Shown here in pieces: positions 1-8,401 of a stretch of 33,821 nt of DNA. The notes under the pieces were generated by a model that saw only the letters and a program-made list of their open reading frames with translations, ran no database searches and was not told where the DNA came from. The translations under genes and the position numbers were made by a program. This stretch comes from an uncultured Alistipes sp. (GTDB lineage Bacteria; Bacteroidota; Bacteroidia; Bacteroidales; Rikenellaceae), in contig URBJ01000015.1 in the NCBI GenBank assembly GCA_900546005.1, positions 1 to 33,821 of the forward strand, read 5' to 3'. Numbering within the stretch: position 1 is the first letter of the stretch; every line of letters begins with the position of its first letter.

Positions 1-82
1 GAGACTACTACGTTGATAGGCTGCAGGTGTAAAGGCAGTGATGTCAAAGCCGAGCAGTACTAATAACCCGAAAGACTTTCTT
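1..82 (+). rRNA. rrl: 23S ribosomal RNA, 3' end (partial)
   Basis: The first ~80 bases match the conserved 3' end of bacterial 23S rRNA: the stretch GATAGGCTGCAGGTGTAAAG, then AGCCGAGCAGTACTAATAAC and CCCGAAAGACTTTC. The gene enters from the left edge, so only the last bases are present. The exact mature 3' end is approximate. It is followed on the same strand by 5S rRNA, the standard 16S-23S-5S order. Confidence 0.93.
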
Positions 83-156
83 GAAAGAGGGCCCTTTTCT
101 CATCTTGTCCGGACAAGGACCTAAGTTATAGTCGACAGAAGAGTCGAGAAGAGATT

Positions 157-265
<109 letters not shown>

Positions 266-269
266 CTTT

Positions 270-302
270 AAGGAGCTTTGCAAATGCAAGGCTCCTTTTT
301 TG
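270..302 (+). terminator. rRNA operon terminator
   Basis: AAGGAGC+TTTGC pairs with GCAAG+GCTCCTT around an AAAT loop (12-bp stem, one G-T pair) and runs into a T tract. It begins directly after the 5S gene, so it is the intrinsic terminator of the rRNA operon. Confidence 0.9.
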
Positions 303-304
303 TG

Positions 305-910
305 TGTATATATCAGTTGCTTGTTATTTTGGTTTTCTGTATTTTTTGGTTGTTGTTGTGGGCTTTGATGGTTCAGGAATTAATCGATCACCCTTTAGAT
401 TTAGATCAAGCGTGTGGTGACCGTGTTTTGATCTGAATTTTGTTGTGGATAAGGGAATGGATGGTTTTACTTTGAGCCAATATGCAGACAAGGGACGGAC
501 GCAATGTTTTTTGTAGGAGATTACCCGGTCAGACACAGGATAAGGAGACGGACGACGGAAGACGACGAAAAAGGGCAGGAATATCGTAAAGACCGTTAGG
601 GCTGTGAAGTACAAGGGGCATCGATTGGGGTATCTGCCCGAGGCATATAAAGGAGCAAAGGATCTTTCCTTGGCCCCTTTTTTCTTCGGAGTAGGTAGCA
701 ATTCAATTTATCGGAAAGCTTTGCTCTTGTCGATGTAATACGTGTAAAAGATAGGATTTTTAGTTAATATGTAGGACTGGCTATTTATATTAGGATATAA
801 AGTGGTTGGGTGTCTTTGGGGTGCAACTCTGGCCGTCTGGAACCTAACTCTGATCGGCAGCGCATGGATTTGGATGTGTTTAATACCATTTTGTCAATAT
901 GTGTAGACAA
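305..910. other. Gene-free gap; weak candidate small RNA at about 481-683
   Basis: No recognisable protein gene lies in these ~600 bases; a 125-codon open frame on the minus strand (324-701) has no recognisable features. On the plus strand a promoter-like pair TTG (443-445), 21-nt spacer, TTACTTTG (467-474) is followed about 200 nt later by a terminator-like end: AAGGGGC (613-619) can close on GCCCCTT (673-679), with internal hairpins GGG-TATCTG-CCC and AAGGA-TCTT-TCCTT, followed by six Ts (678-683). This could be the 3' end of a noncoding RNA of about 200 nt. No known RNA family was recognised; RNase P, tmRNA and SRP signatures are absent. Confidence 0.25.
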
Positions 911-946
911 AAAATATTTCCGCTTGTCATGAGGATAAGCGGAAAT
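911..946 (-). terminator. Terminator of the lrgAB-nth transcript
   Basis: ATTTCCGCTT (916-925) and AAGCGGAAAT (937-946) form a 10-bp perfect stem with an 11-nt loop. On the minus strand the hairpin is followed by a T-rich run (ATTTTTTGTC). It lies 30 nt past the nth stop codon. Confidence 0.85.
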
Positions 947-975
947 TTCTTTCAGTCGAAGTGGATCTTAGACCC

Positions 976-1623
976 TTAGCGTGTGGTTCGTGTGCGGGAA
1001 AAATAGCGGCACCATGTTGTCAACCCGCAGCTTTCGCATTTCGGCTTTCGTGCCGTGCAGACATAGCGTCCGTGCAAAATCAGCCAATGATGGGCGATAG
1101 GTAGCAGTTTGGCCGGGATGTGGGCTGTCAGTTGCTGTTCGGTTTGCAGCGGAGTTTTGGCGCCGGTGGTAAGCCCGATCCGTTCCGATACGCGAAATAC
1201 GTGTGTGTCGACTGGCATAACCGCTTTGTCGAACAGAACGACTCCCATGACATTGGCCGTTTTGCGGCCAACTCCGGGCAATCGTTGTAACTGATCGATA
1301 TCAGAGGGAACCACTCCTCCGAACTCCGAAACCAACATACGGGCCATACCCGATAGATTTTTCGCCTTGTTGTTCGGATAGGAGATACTTTTAATATAGG
1401 TGTAAATCTCTTCCGGTTCGGCGGCTGCCATCGATTCGGGAGTGGGGAAACGTTCGAACAGGGCCGGAGTCGTAAGGTTGACCCGTTTGTCGGTGCATTG
1501 GGCCGAAAGGATAACGGCTACCAGCAACTCGTACGGATTGCGGTAGTGCAGTTCGCTTTCGGCCGACGGCATGTTGCGTTGGAACCACTCCAAAACACCT
1601 TTATAACGTTCGTTCGTTCGCAT
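976..1623 (-). CDS. nth: Endonuclease III (DNA glycosylase/AP lyase)
   Basis: This base-excision repair enzyme removes oxidised pyrimidines and cleaves the abasic strand by beta-elimination. The 215 residues match the normal family length. Visible features: helix-hairpin-helix LPGVGRKTAN (about 115-124) with the expected catalytic Lys121, catalytic Asp139 in MPVDTHVFR, and a C-terminal [4Fe-4S] site with C-X6-C-X2-C-X5-C spacing (Cys189, 196, 199, 205). It starts 11 nt after the lrgB stop on the same strand, so it is probably co-transcribed with lrgAB, and ends in a strong terminator. All active-site and cluster residues are present, so the enzyme should be functional. Confidence 0.97.
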   Translation of the reverse strand: MRTNERYKGVLEWFQRNMPSAESELHYRNPYELLVAVILSAQCTDKRVNLTTPALFERFPTPESMAAAEPEEIYTYIKSISYPNNKAKNLSGMARMLVSEFGGVVPSDIDQLQRLPGVGRKTANVMGVVLFDKAVMPVDTHVFRVSERIGLTTGAKTPLQTEQQLTAHIPAKLLPIAHHWLILHGRYVCTARKPKCESCGLTTWCRYFSRTRTTR

Positions 1624-1634
1624 GACGTTGCAAT

Positions 1635-2324
1635 TTACATGATTTTCTCGAGAATCGGAACCAAAACCGCAGTGGCCAGACCCATCAATCCGATGGCCAG
1701 TCCACTGATGGCTCCTTCGACAGCTCCTAGCTCCATGGCCCGTGCGGTACCCAGTGCGTGGGCGGCGGCGCCCATGGCCAATCCCTTGGCGATACGACTT
1801 TCAACACCGATTTTTTTCAGTACCCAAGGCCCGACGATACCTCCGAAAACGCCCACGACAATTACGACGACCGAGGTCAATGCCGGAATACCGCCCGAAT
1901 TGGCCGAAACCGACAGGGCGATGGCCGTAGTGACCGATTTGGGTTCAAGCGAGGCTACGACAGCAGGTTCTGCACCCATCCAGCGGGCAATCAGCGCAAC
2001 GCTGACGATGCCGACCGCACTTCCCACCAATATGGCCATGACGATCGAGATAACGTTCCCCCGGATGTTATAGATCTGGTCGTGCAGGATGTAGCCCAGC
2101 GCCACGACCGACAATCCGAGCATGAAGTCGATGATTTGTGTCTGTTGCATGTAGTGTTCGTATTCGATGCCGGTGAGCCGGATGAAGACGATCAGGACCA
2201 GTATCGAGACGAAGACCGGATGGAGCAGGGCGAAGTTGATCTTGCGCCGGAGTTGTATGGCTCCGAGGTAGACCCCGACGGTAAGGGTCAACAAAAATAT
2301 CTGTGAATTAATGAGTTCTTGCAT
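1635..2324 (-). CDS. lrgB: LrgB/CidB/YohK-family inner-membrane protein
   Basis: A 229-residue, very hydrophobic protein with about seven or eight membrane segments. It carries the conserved LrgB signatures PKSVTTAIA, GGIPALT and GAAAHALGTARAMELG. LrgB works with LrgA; the pair is described as a holin/antiholin-like system controlling murein hydrolase activity, and plant and some bacterial relatives are linked to glycolate/pyruvate transport. Which role applies here cannot be decided from sequence. Its start codon lies inside the 3' end of lrgA (17-bp overlap), indicating translational coupling. nth follows after 11 nt. Confidence 0.93.
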   Translation of the reverse strand: MQELINSQIFLLTLTVGVYLGAIQLRRKINFALLHPVFVSILVLIVFIRLTGIEYEHYMQQTQIIDFMLGLSVVALGYILHDQIYNIRGNVISIVMAILVGSAVGIVSVALIARWMGAEPAVVASLEPKSVTTAIALSVSANSGGIPALTSVVVIVVGVFGGIVGPWVLKKIGVESRIAKGLAMGAAAHALGTARAMELGAVEGAISGLAIGLMGLATAVLVPILEKIM

Positions 2325-2691
2325 CTTCTTTTTCCTTCTTTTCGGGTTTTACAGCATCTTTTTTCGATTCGAGTTTTTGCTCGAGCAGTCCGACCACGGC
2401 GATGACCAAAACCGTGCTCACCAATGAGGCGACGATGATGGCCAGCATGTAGCGGCTAAGCAGAGTGTAGGAGGTGATCAGCCCTACGCCCACGGGCACG
2501 AAAAAGAGCATCATGTTGTCGAGCAGGAACGTGGCCACACGTTTCACCGCTCCCGGACGGACCCATTTCAGCGACAGGGCGGCGAACAGCAGGACCATGC
2601 CGATGACACTGCCCGGAACGAAATTACCGATCAGGGCCGAAATCAGACACCCCAGCAGGTAAAACAACAAAATTAAAAACAATCCATACAT
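2308..2691 (-). CDS. lrgA: LrgA/CidA-family holin-like membrane protein
   Basis: A 127-residue protein with four predicted membrane segments, then a charged Lys/Glu-rich tail (about 108-127). The pattern GCLISALIGNFVPGSVIGM near residue 14 and the PVGVGLI segment are typical of CidA/LrgA. It is the first gene of lrgA-lrgB-nth and overlaps lrgB by 17 bp. It lies 97 nt downstream of the pcrA stop on the same strand. A near-consensus -7 element (TTATTTTG on the minus strand, 2747-2754) might give it its own promoter, but this is weak. Partner and physiological role are inferred only from the family. Confidence 0.9.
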   Translation of the reverse strand: MYGLFLILLFYLLGCLISALIGNFVPGSVIGMVLLFAALSLKWVRPGAVKRVATFLLDNMMLFFVPVGVGLITSYTLLSRYMLAIIVASLVSTVLVIAVVGLLEQKLESKKDAVKPEKKEKEDARTH

Positions 2692-2788
2692 GGTTCGGTC
2701 TTTTAACTTAATGTGTTTTGTATCTTGATAAACGTAGATTCTGTATCAAAATAATAGAGGACTGGAAGCGGTCGTTCAGGAGAAGGCA

Positions 2789-5239
2789 TCATACGATAGT
2801 CAGTCGCGCGAATCGTTGCAGCAGGGTTTTCCGTCCCACTCCGTTGAATTCGACCGTAATTTTCGTATCGCCCGGCAGCTCTTCGACACCGATGACGCGT
2901 CCTGTTCCGAATCGGTCGTGATGAACGTTCATTCCGACTTCGATTTTCCCAGAACCGTTCTGTTGTCCGGATGGTGAGCTTGCGGGTGTGTAGTTTGGGA
3001 CCGTACGGTTTACGGCACGATCCGAAGCGGATACGGCATCGGGTGTCGGACGGCGGCCTACACTCCGAAAATGCGCTCCGAGATCGACTTTCGGCGTGTT
3101 GTTCGGACGAGAGGGACGGTTCGATTCGTAGGGATAGCGGGTGTCGGGTTTTGCCGCTCCTCGGGTGGACGCATATCCATAAGCTCCACGTGGAGATCTG
3201 TTTTGCGTTTTTTCGAATACGTCCGGTTTTTCGGCTGTGGAGAGCTCGTCCCGATCGAACTGGATGTCGAGGTAGCGTGGATCAATCTCACCCAGAAAAC
3301 GGCTCGGACGACAAAAGGTCATCTCTCCCCATTTGAACCGCGATTCGGCAAAGGAGAGCACTGCCTTGCGGCGGGCTCGCGTCAGCGCTACGTAGAACAG
3401 ACGTCGCTCCTCTTCCAGACCATCCTGACTCCCCATGCTCATCAGGCTCGGGAAGAGGTTCTCCTCCAGACCCGCAACATAGACACAGTCGAACTCCAAC
3501 CCTTTGGCTCCGTGTACGGTCATCAGGGTCACCCGGTTGCGCTCTTCCGGCTTCTCGTTATCCATGTCGGTCATCAGGGCAATATTCTGCAACCACTCCT
3601 CGAGTGTCGTCTCTGTGGGCGCATCTTCTTCCTCCATCTCGGTTTGAGCACGTTCTTCAGAAAAGGCACGGACGGAGTTGATCAACTCCTCGATGTTTTC
3701 CAACGCACTGACCGCTTCGGGGGTCTGCTGTATTTTGTACATGCCGATAATACCGGAGCGGGAGGCAATCTCCAAGGCCAGCTCATGGGCCGGGTTTATG
3801 GCCCGCATCGAGGAGAGGTCGTTGATCACGGCTACGAAATCGGTCAGTCGCTTGCTCGCGGCGCCTTTGAGATCCATCTCCTCGGGCGTCAGCTCACTGA
3901 CCGCTTCCCACAGGCTCAACCCTTTTCGGGCTGCTGCGTCAGCGATGCGGGCCACGGTGACGTCGCCGATCCCTCGCGACGGGGTGTTGATGATGCGCAG
4001 AAATGCCTCGTCGTCGCGCGGATTGATGACCAGTCGGATATAAGCGAGCAGATCCTTGATTTCCTTGCGTTGGTAGAATGAAACGCCTCCGTATATTTTG
4101 TAAGGAACATTGCGTCCGCGCAGGGCCTCTTCCAAGGCACGCGACTGGGCATTGGTCCGGTAGAGTATGGCAACCTGATCGTAACCGATCCTTTGGTCTC
4201 GTATCGTATCAACGATATCTGAAGCGATCAGCATCGCCTCCTCTTTGTCGGTATAGGCCTTGATGACGCTGATCTTCTCTCCTACATCGCCCTTCGAAAA
4301 GGCCTGTTTCTGCAGACGTTTTTGATTCTTTTCGATGATGCTGTTGGCCGCATTGACGATCGTCTGGGTCGATCGATAGTTTTGTTCCAGCTTGAAGATC
4401 TGGGCCGAAGGGAAATCGTTCCGGAACCGAAGGATGTTTTCGATCTTCGCCCCACGGAACGAGTAGATGCTCTGGGCATCGTCGCCTACCACGCAAATTC
4501 CCGGATTGCCTGCTGCCAAATTGCGGATGATGACGTACTGGGCGATATTCGTATCCTGATACTCGTCGACCAGTATATAGCGAAACCGCTCTCTGTATCG
4601 GGCCAATACGTCGGGATGGTCCCGGAACAGGATGTTTGTGTTGAGCAGCAGGTCGTCGAAATCCATGGCTCCGTTCTGCTTGCATTTTTGGGCATACAGT
4701 TTGTATATATCGACAAACTGAGGACGACGGCGTTCGCGGTCCTCGGCAATCAACGAAGCATTGGCTGCATAGGCAGCCGGGGTGATCAGGTTGTTCTTGG
4801 CCAACGAGATGCGTGCAGCGATGTCGCCCGGTTTGTAAGTTTCGTCGGAAAGTTTGAGCTCTTTGATAACCGCTTTGACCAGATTTTTTGCATCAGAGGC
4901 ATCGTAAATCGAGTAAGAAGAGGGGTAACCCAACAGTTCGGCCTCGGATCTGAGGATCCGGGAAAAAAGCGAGTGAAACGTGCCCATCCAGATACGTCGT
5001 GCCGCTTGCAGTGAAAGCAACTGTCCGATCCGTTCACGCATCTCCTTGGCGGCTTTGTTGGTAAAGGTGAGGGCGATGATCGATCCCGGATCCACGCCCT
5101 GTTCGAGCATGTAGGCGATCCGGCAGGTCAAGACCCGTGTTTTGCCCGATCCGGCTCCGGCAATGATCAGCGACGGTGAACGAAAGTTTACGACCGCTTC
5201 GCGCTGTGCCTCATTCAGTGTTTCGAGATATGCTGCCAC
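2789..5239 (-). CDS. pcrA: UvrD/PcrA-type superfamily 1 DNA helicase
   Basis: A 3'-5' DNA helicase for repair and removal of RecA or stalled transcription complexes. The 816 residues carry the SF1A motifs in order: Q motif with Gln12, Walker A AGAGSGKT (27-34), motif Ia LTFTNKAAKEM (57-67), motif II VDEYQDTN (224-231), motif III GDDAQSIYSFRGA (252-264), motif IV LEQNYRST, motif V VTLMTVHGAKGLEFD, and motif VI LFYVALTRARR. The last ~45 residues (VHHDRFGTGRVIGVE...) form the Tudor-like domain seen in PcrA/UvrD. The linker before it is low in complexity. Start ATG fits the family N-terminus (LNEAQREAV), and a good promoter lies just upstream. It is divergent from moxR. Confidence 0.96.
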   Translation of the reverse strand: MAAYLETLNEAQREAVVNFRSPSLIIAGAGSGKTRVLTCRIAYMLEQGVDPGSIIALTFTNKAAKEMRERIGQLLSLQAARRIWMGTFHSLFSRILRSEAELLGYPSSYSIYDASDAKNLVKAVIKELKLSDETYKPGDIAARISLAKNNLITPAAYAANASLIAEDRERRRPQFVDIYKLYAQKCKQNGAMDFDDLLLNTNILFRDHPDVLARYRERFRYILVDEYQDTNIAQYVIIRNLAAGNPGICVVGDDAQSIYSFRGAKIENILRFRNDFPSAQIFKLEQNYRSTQTIVNAANSIIEKNQKRLQKQAFSKGDVGEKISVIKAYTDKEEAMLIASDIVDTIRDQRIGYDQVAILYRTNAQSRALEEALRGRNVPYKIYGGVSFYQRKEIKDLLAYIRLVINPRDDEAFLRIINTPSRGIGDVTVARIADAAARKGLSLWEAVSELTPEEMDLKGAASKRLTDFVAVINDLSSMRAINPAHELALEIASRSGIIGMYKIQQTPEAVSALENIEELINSVRAFSEERAQTEMEEEDAPTETTLEEWLQNIALMTDMDNEKPEERNRVTLMTVHGAKGLEFDCVYVAGLEENLFPSLMSMGSQDGLEEERRLFYVALTRARRKAVLSFAESRFKWGEMTFCRPSRFLGEIDPRYLDIQFDRDELSTAEKPDVFEKTQNRSPRGAYGYASTRGAAKPDTRYPYESNRPSRPNNTPKVDLGAHFRSVGRRPTPDAVSASDRAVNRTVPNYTPASSPSGQQNGSGKIEVGMNVHHDRFGTGRVIGVEELPGDTKITVEFNGVGRKTLLQRFARLTIV

Positions 5240-5267
5240 AATGCACTCAATGGATGATTCGACGGCG

Positions 5268-5300
5268 CAAAGGTAATCATTTGCATTCGAAAAAAATCAA
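5268..5300 (-). promoter_or_regulatory. Promoter of pcrA
   Basis: On the minus strand the -7 element reads TACCTTTG (5268-5275), an exact match to the Bacteroidota consensus TANNTTTG. A TTG lies 22 nt upstream (5298-5300), slightly further than usual. Transcription would start near 5261, about 22 nt before the pcrA ATG. Confidence 0.6.
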
Positions 5301-5341
5301 TATAAAAAAGAGGTGAACGGCTAATTTCTGAAAATTTACAA

Positions 5342-5349
5342 TAATTTTG
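5342..5349 (+). promoter_or_regulatory. Candidate promoter (-7 element) of the moxR-bat operon
   Basis: TAATTTTG matches TANNTTTG and lies 75 nt before the moxR ATG in the AT-rich divergent region with pcrA. No convincing -33 TTTG is seen at the usual 19-21 nt spacing, so support is partial. Confidence 0.45.
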
Positions 5350-5423
5350 TAACGCAGTCGTTCTAAGAAAATGAGATTTCTTTACGAAGACAGTGTGCAG
5401 AGATAAATCGTAACATAAAAAAT

Positions 5424-6422
5424 ATGAGTGAGGTAATCAATATTAAGGAGTTGAATGAACGCATCGAACGGGAAAGCGTATTCGTCGATACGCTGAACAT
5501 GGAGATGAGTAAAGTGATCGTCGGACAGAAACATCTGGTCGACACGCTGTTGATCGGATTGCTGTCCAATGGCCACATTTTGTTGGAAGGTGTTCCGGGA
5601 TTGGCCAAAACGCTTGCCATTACGACATTGGCACAGGCCGTAAATGCCCGGTTCAGCCGTATTCAGTTTACCCCCGATTTGCTGCCCGCCGATTTGATCG
5701 GTACATTGATTTACAGCCAAAAGACCGAAGAGTTCTCGGTCAAGAAGGGGCCTATCTTCGCCAATTTCGTGCTGGCCGATGAGATCAACCGTTCTCCGGC
5801 CAAGGTACAGAGTGCCCTGCTCGAGGCGATGCAGGAGCGTCAGGTGACGATCGGCGATACCACCTATCCGCTGCCGAATCCCTTCCTCGTATTGGCGACA
5901 CAGAACCCACTGGAACAGGAAGGTACCTATCCGCTCCCCGAAGCACAGGTCGACCGTTTCATGCTCAAGGCGCGGATTACCTATCCCAAGAAACAGGAGG
6001 AGCGAGACATCATGCGGCTCAATCTGGAGGGCTCGGGGCTTCCCCGTCCGAACCGGGTGATCGCACCGGAGGATATCGTCCGGGCCCGCGAGGTGGTCAG
6101 CAGTGTCTACATGGATGAAAAGATCGAGAAGTATATCGTCGATATCATCTTCGCAACGCGTGAACCCTCGGAGTACAATCTCTCGAAGCTGGTTCCGTTG
6201 ATCAGCTATGGAGGTTCGCCCCGTGCCAGCATCTCTTTGGCCAAGGCGGCCAAGAGTTATGCCTTCATCAAACGCCGTGGATACGTGATTCCGGAAGATG
6301 TGCGGGCCGTATGCCACGATGTGCTGCGTCACCGGATCGGTTTGACCTATGAGGCCGAAGCCGAAAATGTTTCGACCGAAGAGATCATCACGGAGATTCT
6401 CAATAACGTGGAGGTGCCCTAA
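5424..6422 (+). CDS. moxR: MoxR-family AAA+ ATPase
   Basis: A 332-residue AAA+ ATPase of the MoxR branch, thought to act as a chaperone-like factor maturing vWA-domain protein complexes. Walker A GVPGLAKT (56-63), Walker B VLADE (116-120), sensor-1 ATQNP (158-162), and the MoxR-typical EGTYPLPEAQVDRF (166-179) are all present. It is the first gene of a plus-strand cluster with a DUF58 vWA protein, a membrane-anchored protein, a TPR protein and two vWA membrane proteins, the usual partners of MoxR in Bacteroidota. No signal peptide, so it should be cytoplasmic. Confidence 0.95.
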   Translation: MSEVINIKELNERIERESVFVDTLNMEMSKVIVGQKHLVDTLLIGLLSNGHILLEGVPGLAKTLAITTLAQAVNARFSRIQFTPDLLPADLIGTLIYSQKTEEFSVKKGPIFANFVLADEINRSPAKVQSALLEAMQERQVTIGDTTYPLPNPFLVLATQNPLEQEGTYPLPEAQVDRFMLKARITYPKKQEERDIMRLNLEGSGLPRPNRVIAPEDIVRAREVVSSVYMDEKIEKYIVDIIFATREPSEYNLSKLVPLISYGGSPRASISLAKAAKSYAFIKRRGYVIPEDVRAVCHDVLRHRIGLTYEAEAENVSTEEIITEILNNVEVP

Positions 6423-6463
6423 AAGTGAAAAATAAGCAGGGAAGAGTTTCGTAAGTGTAGTTT

Positions 6464-7345
6464 ATGGAAAACAGCAGCGATATTCTGAAACAGGTGCGTC
6501 GGATCGAAATCAAGACGCGCGGTCTGAGCAACGATGTCTTTGCCGGAAAGTACCATAGCGCGTTCAAGGGACGGGGTATGGCGTTCAGTGAAGTGCGTGA
6601 GTACCAGATCGGCGACGATGTGCGCGATATCGACTGGAACGTTACCGCCCGAAGCCGTAAGCCCCATATCAAGATTTTTGAAGAGGAACGGGAGTTGACC
6701 ATGATGCTGTTGGTCGATGTGAGCGGGTCGAGAATGTTCGGAACAACGTCGAAGCTCAAGAAAAACATGATTACCGAGATCGCGGCGGTATTGGCTTTTT
6801 CGGCAGCCCAGAACAACGATAAGGTGGGATGTATCTTTTTCAGCGATCGGGTCGAGAAATTTATCCCTCCGAAAAAGGGCAAGGCTCACGTGCTGATGAT
6901 CATCAAGGAGTTGATCAGCTTTAAACCCGAAAGCAACGGGACGAATCTCTCCGAAGGGTTACGCTATCTGACCAATATCCTCAAAAAGCGGTCGACAGCT
7001 TTCATCCTTTCCGACTTTATGGACACGGAGGAGGGTAAAACACGTTTCGAGGATGCGATGAAAATTGCTTCGGGAAAACACGATCTGGTTGGGATTCGGA
7101 TTTACGACCGACGCGAGGAGGCTTTGCCCGATGTGGGAGCGATCCGCATGAAGGATGCCGAAACCGGAGAGGAGGTGTGGGTCGATACGGCTTCCCGGGC
7201 CGTACGCAATGCCTATGCGCGTCATTGGGAACAGACCAATGCGTTGATTGATACGTCGTTGAAACGGTGTCGTGTGGACAGTGTGATGATTGCTACCGGA
7301 GAGGACTATGTCGCTTCGTTGATCAAACTCTTTAAACGGCGTTAG
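6464..7345 (+). CDS. DUF58 / vWA-fold protein of the MoxR-Bat cluster
   Basis: A 293-residue soluble protein. Residues 41-63 carry the DUF58 signature (FSEVREYQIGDDVRDIDW followed by TAR). A von Willebrand A fold follows, with a complete MIDAS start DVSGS (85-89), suggesting metal-dependent ligand binding. DUF58 proteins regularly sit next to moxR, and the partnership is inferred from that pairing. It begins 41 nt after moxR and ends 9 nt before the next gene. No membrane segment is visible, so it probably acts at the inner face of the membrane. Confidence 0.92.
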   Translation: MENSSDILKQVRRIEIKTRGLSNDVFAGKYHSAFKGRGMAFSEVREYQIGDDVRDIDWNVTARSRKPHIKIFEEERELTMMLLVDVSGSRMFGTTSKLKKNMITEIAAVLAFSAAQNNDKVGCIFFSDRVEKFIPPKKGKAHVLMIIKELISFKPESNGTNLSEGLRYLTNILKKRSTAFILSDFMDTEEGKTRFEDAMKIASGKHDLVGIRIYDRREEALPDVGAIRMKDAETGEEVWVDTASRAVRNAYARHWEQTNALIDTSLKRCRVDSVMIATGEDYVASLIKLFKRR

Positions 7346-7354
7346 GAGAGAGTT

Positions 7355-8401
7355 ATGACACGTTTTGAAAAATCGAAAAAATATAAATTCTGGATTACGG
7401 CGCTCTTGTTGACGTGGGTCGGAGGAGCAGGCTATGCGGAGACCCCTACGGTTCGAGCCAAATTCTCGGCCGATTCGGTCTTGATCGGCGATCAGTTCCG
7501 GTTGGAGGTTGAGGTCGACAAGGATATGATGGAGATTGTCGAATTTCCTGTGCTCAAGGAGACTTTGGGAGATTCGACGGATATCGAGGTCCTCGGAGAG
7601 AGTCTTGTGGATACGCTCCAGAGCGACGGCCGACGATTGACCCTGCGCAAGGAGTATACGTTGACCAGCTTCGACGAAGGGGACTATCACACCGGAAAAT
7701 TTCCCGTACTCTATGTAGACAAAAATATTGTCGATACGCTGTGGTCGCAGGATTCGCTGCACATCGTGGTGAACACGATTCCAGTCGATACGGTCAAACA
7801 GAAGATTCACGATGTCAAACGTCCGATCCATACGCCGGTCCGTTTCGGAGAGTTCAGCGGATATCTCGCGATGGGCGTGGCCGGGCTGCTTGTGGTTGCA
7901 GCGATCATCTGGCTGATCGTGAAGAAATTGCGGAAGAGACCGCTGTTTGGAGACAAAAAGGCTCCCGACGAACCGCCTCACGTAACGGCGATCAAGCAAC
8001 TCGAGAAGCTGCACAACCAAAAATTGTGGCAGAGCGGGAAATATAAACAATATTATACGGGCATTACCGACATCTTGAGGCAATATCTTGCGAGCCGTTA
8101 TCCGATCAAGGCCATGGAGATGACCTCGAAGGAGATCATCGACCGAATGAAGAGCGAGTCGCTGACCGATGTGTCGATGAAACGGCTCTCGGATACACTG
8201 TTGACGGCCGATTTTGTGAAGTTTGCCAAGTATGTTCCCGATGCCGATCAAAATGAAGCGGCCTATATCGATGCCTACTATTTTGTGGAGGAGACCAAGC
8301 AGAGTGAACCGGTAGCCGTCGAAGAGGTTCAGCCCGAAGCGCAGCAGAAGAGTGTACAGGCGGCGCCGGAAACAACCGAAGAAGAAAAGGAGACACGATG
8401 A
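7355..8401 (+). CDS. Membrane-anchored protein of the moxR-bat cluster, function unknown
   Basis: A 348-residue protein with an N-terminal signal-type segment (ITALLLTWVGGAGYA, 14-28), an extracytoplasmic beta-rich part (about 30-165; VRAKFSADSVLIGDQFRLEVE resembles the Ig-like repeats of BatD-type proteins), one strong membrane helix (about 170-190), a basic stop (KKLRKR) and a helical cytoplasmic part (about 200-325). This layout matches the unnamed third protein of Bacteroidota moxR/bat clusters. It may stand in for BatD, which has more repeats and is not otherwise in this window. It overlaps the next gene by ATGA (4 bp), so the two are translationally coupled. Its biochemical role is unknown. 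Confidence 0.8.
   Translation: MTRFEKSKKYKFWITALLLTWVGGAGYAETPTVRAKFSADSVLIGDQFRLEVEVDKDMMEIVEFPVLKETLGDSTDIEVLGESLVDTLQSDGRRLTLRKEYTLTSFDEGDYHTGKFPVLYVDKNIVDTLWSQDSLHIVVNTIPVDTVKQKIHDVKRPIHTPVRFGEFSGYLAMGVAGLLVVAAIIWLIVKKLRKRPLFGDKKAPDEPPHVTAIKQLEKLHNQKLWQSGKYKQYYTGITDILRQYLASRYPIKAMEMTSKEIIDRMKSESLTDVSMKRLSDTLLTADFVKFAKYVPDADQNEAAYIDAYYFVEETKQSEPVAVEEVQPEAQQKSVQAAPETTEEEKETR

Noticed and set aside
324..701. 125-codon open frame on the minus strand in the gap after the rRNA operon
   Set aside because: No recognisable domain, biased basic/proline composition, no promoter or partner, and it runs through the hairpin-rich 613-683 segment.
305..910. tRNA, RNase P RNA, tmRNA or SRP RNA in the gap after the rRNA operon
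   Set aside because: No cloverleaf with TTCRANY arm, no GAGGAAAGTCC or other conserved RNase P core, and no SRP loop motif were seen.
2701..2754. Apparent inverted repeat GTATC...GTATC upstream of lrgA
   Set aside because: On inspection the two copies are partial direct repeats, not complementary arms.
3071..4081. 336-codon plus-strand frame inside pcrA
   Set aside because: Antisense to the helicase motifs; no independent features.
6959..8251. 430-codon minus-strand frame
   Set aside because: Lies antisense to the DUF58 and membrane-anchored genes, which have clear motifs and tight operon spacing; its own translation shows no family features.
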